Below the pieces are notes generated by a model, which did no database searches, had not been told where the DNA came from, and worked only from the letters and a program-made list of their open reading frames with translations. Shown in pieces: positions 53,901 through 61,311 of a stretch of DNA of 64,000 bases. The stretch spans positions 838,501 to 902,500 of the forward strand of contig JAYJMM010000109.1 in the NCBI GenBank assembly GCA_037349105.1, written 5' to 3'. Each line of letters begins with the position of its first letter. Positions within the stretch are counted from its first letter, which is position 1. The translations under genes and the position numbers were made by a program. The DNA comes from Limnomonas spitsbergensis. Lineage: Eukaryota; Chlorophyta; Chlorophyceae; Chlamydomonadales.

Positions 53901-56900
53901 GCAGGGAGGATTTTGACAACTGTACTGAAAGTTTCCAAACATCCAGTCCAGGCCAGCCTAGCCCAGTCATGAATGATTTTCGAGTTCCCCTGTCAAGTCT
54001 TCCAGCTGAACCCTGAGCTCTATGCCCTAATGCGCTGTGGCTGTGTCCTGCTTTTCCAGGCAGCACGATGGCGGGCGCAACCTGACCAAGGGGTACAACA
54101 AGGTGGGTCAGAGGCAGTGTTTCTTCTTTCAGCTGCCAGTCCACCTTCAATAGGCCGCCCCGCGGCCGCCATAGGCCCGATTTGGACCAACCCTTGTCTG
54201 GCCTACGACTGGTGGGTCAGAGGCAGTGTTTCTTCTTTCAGCTGCCAGTCCACCTTAAGTAGGCCGCCCCACGGCCACCATAGGCCCGATTCGGACCAAC
54301 CCTTGGCCTATGACTGATGGCTAAAGCAGCATGGCTGGCCACAAACGGGGCCTCCAGACAGAGACCGGGGGGTAGCTGAGCTGTAGCTAAGTCAGAAAAG
54401 AGAGACACTGGGCAGAGGAGTACTCTACCTTAAAGGGGTACGGTCTGTGTATCCTGACCGAAGTGTACATCAAGAGTGGTTAGGGTCGGTCGATGCAAAG
54501 TGACCAAGGGGTAGAAGAACGTGGGTCTTAGGGTTACGCAGCACGACCCAGGGCTCGAGCAGTGTGGCTGAAAGCTGAATGCTGAAAGCCAGGTACCCTG
54601 CTAGGTGCTTTGATCACGCATCACAAATATGTTGCCAACACAGCTTTTGAGCCATGTTTTCCCATGCAACATTGCCCCATGCAACACCCCCCCATGCAAT
54701 ATTCCCCCATGCATCATTCCCTCATGCAACATTGTCCCATGCAACATCGTCCCATGCAGCATTGCCCCATGCAACATTGCCTCATGCAACATCCCCCTGC
54801 AACATCGTCCCATGCAACAGTGTCCCATGCAACATTTCACCATGCAACATTCCCCCATGCAATATTCCCCCATGCAAACTTCTCCCCTGCCCACTTCCAG
54901 GCCCGCATGGACGCAGCAGCTGATGCGCGTTCACGTGGTGAGGACCCCCGCGTCCCGGCGGGCGAGGTCAAGGCGATACTTGCTGAGCGAAAGCAAGCAA
55001 GCAAGCTGCTGCTGGAGCAGGAGCTGCGGGGGGAGGCAGGGGGTGTTGCTGATGTTGCTGCTGTTGCAGCCGGAAGTGTCACGGCTGTTGCAGCCGAAAG
55101 TGTCACGGCTGTTGCAGCCGAAATAGCCACAGCTGTTGCAGCCGAAAGTGTCACGGCTGTTGCAGCCGAAAGTGTTGCGGCCATCACCGAGCCAACTGCC
55201 GGCACGGAGCCGTCGGCAGTTACGGAATTGATGACAGGTGCTGAACCAATGGCAGTCGAGGAGGAGCTGCTGGCAGTGACTGAGCCGTCGGCTGTTGCGG
55301 CGCAAGAAGGCGGCGGCGAAGAGACGTGTGTGGGAGCAGGAGCGGGAGAGACGGGGCAGCCATTGCAACAGCAGCAGCCGGGCCCACCGCCTGCAGATGT
55401 GCATCGGGGCGCCAAGCGGGGACGGGGTGAGGCGGAGGAGGAGGAGGAGGAGGACGGCGATGAGGACGGCGATGAGGAAGGGGAGCTGGACGATGAGGCG
55501 GACGAAGCAGGGGCAGGTCCGGGGCCGACGGACGGCGCAGGCGGGCCTGCCAATCCAACCTCAGAGGCAAAGCTTGAGTGGACTCGGGTGAGGTGTGGGG
55601 AGGTGTGAGAACTCAACAGCATAATGTGTGGATATGTGTGGATGTTAACGCATGTGACCAACCTCCAACCTTCCACCCTTACGAGCTGGGCACCCACTAC
55701 GCAGTGAGTTTGGAAAGCCCCAAAGCACCCACATGAAACATCCACCAGAGAAAAAATGATCGTGGCAGAAAAGCTGTGTACTGTGTTTTGTTTGGCTTTT
55801 CCTGGTCGTGATGACCCCTGTCAAAAACGAAAATGCTGCATTGCTTTTTGTTTACTTCCTATCCACAAAGCTGGATGGCTGCTGCTCCACCTCCAACCTC
55901 CAACCTCCAACCTCCCAACCCCCAACCTTAAACCTTAAACCTCCCAGTCTCCAACCTCCCAACCTCCCGAGCTTCAACCTCCTAGCCTCCAACCTCCAAC
56001 TTGGTGCAGGATTGCGACCGCTCCAATTCCAACCTCCAACCTCCCAACCTCCCAACCTCCCAACCTCGAACCTCCCAACCTCCAAATTCGCAACCTCCAA
56101 CCTCCCAACCTCCCAACCTCCAAATTCGCAACCTCCCAACCTCCAACCTCCAACCTCCCAGCCTCCAACCTTCAACCTCCCAGTCTCCAACCTTCAACCT
56201 CCCAGCCTCCAACCTCCAACCTCTCACATGTGCAGGATGGCGGCCAATCCAATTCCAACCGGGTGACTCAGACCTTCTATCGCAACATCTACAGCTTTGA
56301 GGCTGCGGATCCGGCGCCGCTGGTGGCGGGCGGGATCTCCTGCATGCGGCTGACAGTGCATGGACAGAGTTTCATGCTGCATCACATCCGGCATATGATA
56401 GGCACAGCGGTGAGGGGGGAGGGGGGCCAGGGGGCATACTTGGAAAAGTGGGGTTGGAAGTTTGCATCCCTTCAAATATAAAATTGAAAGCAGATACGAT
56501 GATATGACGCTTGATAGGCACAGGGGTGAGGGGAGACAGGAGGGGGTGATTGCTTTAGGAGCCAGGGTTATGCTTGGGGTAGTAGGTTGGAAGTTTGAAA
56601 CCCATTCGCCAAAGACGACACATGATCGGCACAGCAGTGAGGGGGATGAGGGTGGGTGGGGTGGGGGGATGGATTGCTTTAGGGGGATGGGTTAATGCTT
56701 GGAATAGTGGGGTTGGAAGTTTTTGACCCTTTTGCCACCTCTGACACATGAAAGGCACTGGGTTGGGGGATGGACTGCTTCACGGGCCAGGGTTCGTGCT
56801 GGGAAGAGGAGGTTGAAACCCTATTTTGGCACATGATGAGGTGATGGCGAGGGGGGGTGGGGGGCTTTATGGGCTTATGGGTTTATGCTTGGCATAGTGG

Positions 56901-59173
56901 GGCTGGAAGTTTGAAACCCTTTTCCACATCCGGCACATGATAGGTAAAGCGATGTGTGTGTGTTTGGAGCGAGGGTTAGGGTTTGAGTGGAGGGACTAAA
57001 CTCCTTTCCACACGTCTCCCTCATGAGAAACACTGTCAAGCCAGAGGGGGGGTGGATTATTTGCTCGTACCGGTTTGCGGGCACCTGTCCCATGCATCTA
57101 GTGTGATGATGCGCTGGACTGTGAACACTTCACATTTGGGGGGGAATATCAGTCGGGGTCGGATGAGGGATGGAGGGATTGCCACCTTGGAACTAAGCCG
57201 GCGTATGCCTCCCTGAAGGAGTCCAGGCCCCCTCTCACATCAGTCTGCCCCCTTTCCCGCCACACCCTCCTGTCTTGCTGTTGCCATGCAGATCGCTGTG
57301 ACAGTGGGGGTGTTGCCTCAAGAGCTGCTGGAGGCCTCCCTGAAGGCCCCCTCTCGCATCAGCCTGCCACGTGCCCCGCCACACACCCTGCTGCTCAGCG
57401 ACTGCCGCTTCAGCCGCTTCCCGACAGCCCCAGGTGAGACCTTGGTCAAGCTTAGGGTTGAGCCCCAGAGGTCAAAGGTGAGACCCTAAGCCCTAGGGGA
57501 ATACTCATTGTCATTCAAAAGTCACGACCACATCTGAACCCTGAACCTCCACACTTTATTCACCCTAACCTTCCCTATCCCTATCCATCCAACCTGCCCA
57601 TCCATCCCCATCCCTCATCATTTCCAGCCCCCTTCCATTTGCAGCCCTGTCCCTTCCTCCCCTCTGTCCCTCTCTCCCCCCTGGTCAGGCACGGACAGCG
57701 GGCTGCATAAGATCAGCGGCGAGCGCTTGTCGTTACACGAGGGGGGCATTGCCCGCAAGGAGGCGTTCAGGCGCGACGCGCTGCAGCCCGCGCTGCAGGA
57801 GCTGGTAGAGCTCCCAGAGTGGCAGCAATGGCTTGCCAGGTGGGGCCAGGGGGGGCCATCAGGGGGGTCAGGGGGGGTCAGCAGGGGGATCGGGTGGGGG
57901 CCAGCAGGGGGGGCCAGGGGGAGCCAGCAGGGGGGGCCAGCAGGGGGGCCAGCAGGGGGACCAGCAGGGGGGCCAGGGGGGGGCAGGGGGGCCAGCAGGG
58001 GTTCAGGGGGGCCAGCAGGGGATTCAGGGGGGGCCGGCAGGGGGTTAAGGGGGGGCCAGAGGGGGCAGCAGGGGGGTGGGGGCAGCAGGGTGGCCAGGGG
58101 GGGGCCAGGGGGGTCAGGGGGGGCCAGGGGGGGCCAGCAGGCAGGCCCAGGGGGGGGCCAGGGGGGGGGCCAGGTGGGGCCGGCAGGGGGCTAGGGGGGC
58201 CAGCAGGGGGGCCAGGGGGGGGGGCAGGGGGGGGGCAGGGGGGGCAGGGCTGGGCAAAAGCAAGGGTGGGGGTTGCACCGGAACCCCAAAGATCTTTGGC
58301 TTCCTTGTGGGGCCATTCAATGTGTCTGCTGGCCGCTCCACCTGAACCCTAGTTTTATTTTGTCCTACAGGTCCTAGCATAAGTCTTGACCCTGACCCTG
58401 GGGCTATGCCATCCACTGCCAAACCTTCACTAGAGCGTTATTTGATTGCAGCTTGACCCTGAACCTTGATCCCTACGCCCTGAACCTTGATCCCTACGCC
58501 CTGAACCTTGATCCCTACGCCCTGAACCTTGATCTTATGCCTTGAGCTTGGTGTGTTCGGCCCGGAGCCAAATGTCCTGTGCTTCAAGCCTTTGGACTGA
58601 GCCTCCCCCTTGCCTTGTGTGCAGCTTGAGACAGTGTGCAGGTTTTGCCCCTGTGCGATTGGAATCCTTTCTCTCAGAGTTCAAGGAGTGGACTGCCTCC
58701 GTCAAGGAGAAAAAGGTGGGTGGGGGCATGCATCTGAAAGGGGCTGGGGCATGCCATCAGGATGCAATGGAACAGGGGCATGCCACCAGAATGGGCGGAA
58801 TTATGCCATAAGGATGAAATGGGATCTTGGGCTGCCATAAGGATGCAAAATAATGGGGGCATGCCCTTAGAACCTTATCCTGCATTGCCTGAGCTTTATG
58901 TCCTTGCCCGGTGATCTCTGGTGGTGGCAGGCAAAGCGGGCTGAGGAAATCGCTGCCAACGGGGGGACGGTACCTCCCTTCTTGGAAGGTGACGATGCGG
59001 ACGAGGGCGGGCAGCGTCGCGCGGTGGAAGATGAGGACGAGGGCGGACGCAGTGGGGGCGGCCGGGGGCGAGGCGGCGGAGGCCGCGGCGGGTGGAGGGG
59101 CCGAGGCGGCGGCGGCGGCGGTGGGGGCAGGGGCAGGGGCGGGCGTGAACAATGGTGGAAGAAGCGAAAATAA
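47950..59173 (+). CDS. PUS1: tRNA pseudouridine synthase, TruA/PUS1 family (13 exons)
   Basis: Converts specific tRNA uridines to pseudouridine. The exons are 47950-48064, 48495-48541, 48861-48980, 52586-52723, 53073-53139, 53651-53759, 54060-54102, 54901-55587, 56236-56409, 57292-57433, 57689-57839, 58625-58715 and 58931-59173. All joins keep phase and sum to 2127 nt (708 residues). Motifs in order: HVGYVGTGYKG (nucleotide-fold start), RASRTDKGVHS with the catalytic Asp (codon 48954-48956), the active-site Tyr region RVYEYYLP, YLGSHPFHNFT, and GQSFMLHHIRHMIG. Exon 8 inserts about 230 mostly low-complexity residues (AVAAES repeats, then acidic EEEEEEDGDEDG) between the catalytic halves. The C-terminus is an RGG/Gly-Arg box ending WWKKRK, suggesting RNA binding and nuclear location. 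The length exceeds the usual 400-550 because of these two parts. Introns are filled with junction-derived repeats. Confidence 0.92.
48981..50735 (+). repeat. 66-bp minisatellite built on the 5' splice site of PUS1-like intron 3
   Basis: About 26 copies. The first copy begins at the real donor (GGGACA|GTGAGTGGACACATCAGGG); later copies carry GAGATG|GTGA(G/A)TGGACGCAT. GTGAGT-type and GTGAAT-type units are mixed. The unit is 66 bp with no minus-strand stop, giving an artificial 453-codon ORF. Confidence 0.92.
51410..52585 (+). repeat. Acceptor-derived minisatellites (137-bp, then 69-bp units) of PUS1-like intron 3
   Basis: Three units of about 137 bp start TTTCAG|GTCATGTC(C/T)ATGCGCC, copying the acceptor and about 25 bp of exon 4. 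Then about eleven 69-bp units carry GTTCAG|GTCATGTCCATG followed by AGCTCAGCTTG. The last one is the true acceptor at 52585/52586. Confidence 0.92.
53140..53415 (+). repeat. About 21-bp repeat built on the donor of PUS1-like intron 5
   Basis: The intron begins GTAAGCAGTTAATAGTGTGA. GTAAGCAGTTACTGGTGTGA and variants (GTAGCAGT...) recur about nine times to 53415. Confidence 0.8.
54103..54531 (+). repeat. Donor-containing duplications in PUS1-like intron 7
   Basis: 54103-54195 (starting at the donor GTGGGTCAGAGGCAGTGTTT) is repeated at about 54210-54302. A separate piece at 54498-54531 copies the end of exon 7 plus donor (TGACCAAGGGGTA-AA-AA-GTGGGTC). Confidence 0.8.
54655..54890 (+). repeat. 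15-bp repeat CATGCAACATTGCCC
   Basis: About 15 copies lie directly upstream of the exon 8 acceptor at 54900. Confidence 0.85.
55075..55180 (+). repeat. In-exon repeat encoding AVAAES units
   Basis: A 24-bp unit (GTTGCAGCCGAAAGTGTCAC) repeats about five times inside exon 8 of the PUS1-like gene and keeps the frame, expanding the inserted linker. Confidence 0.75.
55885..56225 (+). repeat. CCTCCAAC repeat in PUS1-like intron 8, seeded from exon 9
   Basis: The array of AACCTCCAACCTCCC words contains, at 56001-56035, a decoy acceptor plus exon start (TGCAG|GATTGCGACCGCTCC, then AATTCCAACC). It mimics the real one at 56231-56260 (TGCAG|GATGGCGGCCAATCC, AATTCCAACC). Confidence 0.85.
56385..56965 (+). 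repeat. About 110-bp repeats copying the exon 9/intron 9 junction
   Basis: The real junction ATATGATAGGCACAGCG|GTGAGG (56409/56410) is echoed near 56514, 56620, 56743, 56829 and 56931, e.g. ACATGATCGGCACAGCA|GTGAGG. Each echo is followed by TTGCTTTAGG... and TAGTGGGGTTGGAAGTTT. Confidence 0.82.
57206..57272 (+). repeat. Partial copy of exon 10 within intron 9
   Basis: TGCCTCCCTGAAGG...CCCCCTCTCACATCAGTCTG...CCCGCCACACCCTCCTG mirrors exon 10 at 57332-57394, about 125 bp downstream. Confidence 0.75.
57840..58255 (+). repeat. G-rich GGCCAGCAGGGG array from the donor of PUS1-like intron 11
   Basis: Exon 11 ends TTGCCAG|GTGGGGCCAGGGGG. Words GGCCAGCAGGGGG and GCCAGGTGGGGCC repeat for about 400 bp. 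The plus strand is G-rich throughout, with many runs of four or more G. Confidence 0.8.
58444..58545 (+). repeat. 21-bp repeat and decoy acceptor in PUS1-like intron 11
   Basis: A decoy TTGCAG|CTTGACC at 58451/58452 resembles the real GTGCAG|CTTGAGA at 58624/58625. It is followed by four copies of CCTGAACCTTGATCCCTACG. Confidence 0.75.
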
Positions 59174-59978
59174 GGCTGATGTGGGGTGGTGATGGTGGCT
59201 GGGCCGGTTAAGGGATGAAATGCGGTGCACTCCAGAAGGATTGGACCTTGTGGGCCTGCCTGCTGTACTAGCTGCTGCAACATCTGGGAAGATGACGTTT
59301 TTTTACCGGCAGCAAAAGCTGTCGTCTCTCCCCGTCGCTCATGTTGCATGCCTGACGCCTGGAGTGCATGATCAGGGCGGCCGAAGGTATCCGTGACTGC
59401 TGGTTGAAGATTTGTGTGGGCTTGCCCAGTGGGCCAGGAAACTTTCTTTTAGGGTCTGGAGATCTGTTTACTGTACCGTAGGTTTGACATCCAAGTTCTT
59501 GTCCACGCCTGCAGCCTCCTGCCTGATTTTGCAGCATTTGTCTAGGAGAAGGCAGGTCAGTGACATAACCTCACTGTGCCTTGCTCGAGAATAAAGGCTC
59601 GGCTGAGCAAATGCCCAATAGTCACGTTGAGGGGGAAATAATAGAGGGGAGCATGAAAGCTAACAAATACAAAGGAAATTCTGCCAGTCAGTGATAGGGA
59701 ATTAAATGCAGGTTGATAGTGAACTTTTCAGCTCATCTGTACAGTTTGCCTGCGTTGCATGAAAAGAGAGCATGGGCATTAGAGCACAGCAACACGGATT
59801 GCCAATTAGCCATGCACTAGCCATGGACGATGCTGTTGTCATGACGTAGGACCGCGCGATGTATGCAAACAGTTTGCCTGTACATTGGACAAAGCAATGT
59901 CTCCCTCATTGGCACATTCCATGTTCTCTTGCCCATCTGACTTTTGCAGTGATACCCTTCGTTCCACCCTAATGGGGT
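59174..59978. other. 3' flank of the PUS1-like gene; no gene
   Basis: 59555-59610 has a weak LINE-tail-like match on the minus strand (GTGACATAACCTCACTG, CTCGGCTGAGCAAATG on plus). Otherwise nothing recognisable. Confidence 0.35.
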
Positions 59979-59979
59979 G

Positions 59980-60180
59980 TGTCACAGTAAATTACAGTAT
60001 ACGTGACAGAACCGTTTAGACCGCAGTTAGCGTCATCGGTGACTCCGCAGCTTCTCTGCGGAGTCTCCGGATTTGAGCTGAGACCTAGAAACCCGCTTAC
60101 GCAGTTAAGTTTGACAGGTTCTACCGTACTCTGTATTGGGCCTGCCGGGTCCCTGTATCCAGGCAATTGCCTTGGCTAGT
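59980..60180 (+). mobile_element. Terminal-repeat-like sequence of a retroelement (start)
   Basis: Begins TGTCACAGTAAATTACAG, and its first 125 bp are repeated in inverse orientation at 5-130. It contains a perfect hairpin GACTCCGCAG-CTTCT-CTGCGGAGTC at 60041-60065. It lies upstream of a long gag-like ORF, so it may be a 5' LTR or the inverted terminal repeat of a DIRS-type element. The far boundary is not defined. Confidence 0.45.
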
Positions 60181-60182
60181 TA

Positions 60183-60630
60183 CTTCGTCCCTTTCTAAAG
60201 GACAGACCTCTATTTGTAACAAGCACCGGCCGCCTTCGAGACCTACAGCTTACACATAAGTCAGTACCTTAATTCGAGTCAAGCCTAGCTCAGCCTCCGC
60301 TGAACTAGCTGGAGACAAGTACCCCAGTAAGAGAAACGAGACCCTGCAGAAGAAGAAGTACGCAGTCTACGTCCCGTCCATCTCTCCGCGTGATACGCGG
60401 TAAGTGCCCTTAACATAGCCCAGCTGGATCGCGACCAGACGGCCAGAAGGCCTATGCCCCTAAGTCAATTGTTATATACACAAATAACCAGCCAGCTGCT
60501 TAACTCGAAGAGCACTCGCAGCCAGTGAATAGTCACTGAGCCTGCCCGTAGGCGTCCATCACTGCCGTGAGGAAAGAAGTCCGCCACGGACCCGAAGCGC
60601 ACATCGCGTGTCCTTTAGAAAGGGACGAAG
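60183..60630. mobile_element. Tc1/mariner-type MITE, 448 bp
   Basis: The terminal inverted repeats share CTTCGTCCCTTTCTAAAGG plus three further bases (60183-60204 and 60609-60630). Each is bordered by TA (60181-60182, 60631-60632), the mariner-family target duplication. No transposase frame lies inside. It is probably nested within the retroelement leader; alternatively the repeats are part of that element's own terminal structure. Confidence 0.6.
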
Positions 60631-60632
60631 TA

Positions 60633-61311
60633 GATCTAGCCTGATCAGCCTGATTTGCCAATTCCTGCTAAAGGTGCTTGTGCAGTGAAGTTGGAATTTT
60701 GTTTATATGCAAACGACCTTGGACAGCATATGAACTGCACTTTGCTGTGGTAATCTCCATAGAGAGTGCCAAGTTAAGCCCTGAGAATCACTGAGAGTGG
60801 CAACTTAGTGTTGAGTCCAGGAGAGGCTTGAGGATCTGGCTGTGGATTTATACACCCAGCAGATAATTCCTGTGTGACTGCAGATTGTGATCAGGTGTAT
60901 CCAATCGTTCATCATTGACAGAAGTGAACTTGTTGATAGATCATCCAAGTTTAAAATTTTGTGGTGTACCAAAGGATCCCCGCAGGTGTCAGAGAGGAAC
61001 TGACACAGCGCAAGAGGATATATCCGCCCGGAGGCGAGACATCCGCAAGGGACGTGTGCCGGCTAGAAGCAGCCCAGCCAGCAAAGGTGGGAGGGACTAA
61101 AAAGGGCGAAGAAGGATTCCGCCAGATTAAAAGTTTAGTGAGCATAAAAGCAGAGGGCAAGGCCTATCCTGCGAAATTGCTGTACCTGCCGTCCGGCCTT
61201 GACTAGCAGATCCTCACCAGATTGCAGTAGGGATAAGGGGCAGAAGCCTAACGTTAGCAGGTTTTGTAGGGGGTGTCGCCAGCACACCTGCAGGACAGTG
61301 CGGTTCGTAAA
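60633..61311 (+). other. Leader of the gag-like ORF
   Basis: No long frame. A 61-codon ORF (60915-61100) and an overlapping 81-codon ORF (60961-61206) precede the main ORF, and the frame of the main ORF is closed by TAG at 61267. A primer-binding site could not be recognised. Confidence 0.35.

Noticed and set aside
54837..55745. 302-codon minus-strand ORF
   Set aside because: Antisense shadow of PUS1-like exon 8. The plus-strand exon joins in phase at both ends.
57727..58352. Gly-rich plus-strand ORFs over intron 11
   Set aside because: A read-through of exon 11 into the GGCCAGCAGGGG array. The donor CCAG|GTGGGG and the in-phase exon at 58625 are better supported.
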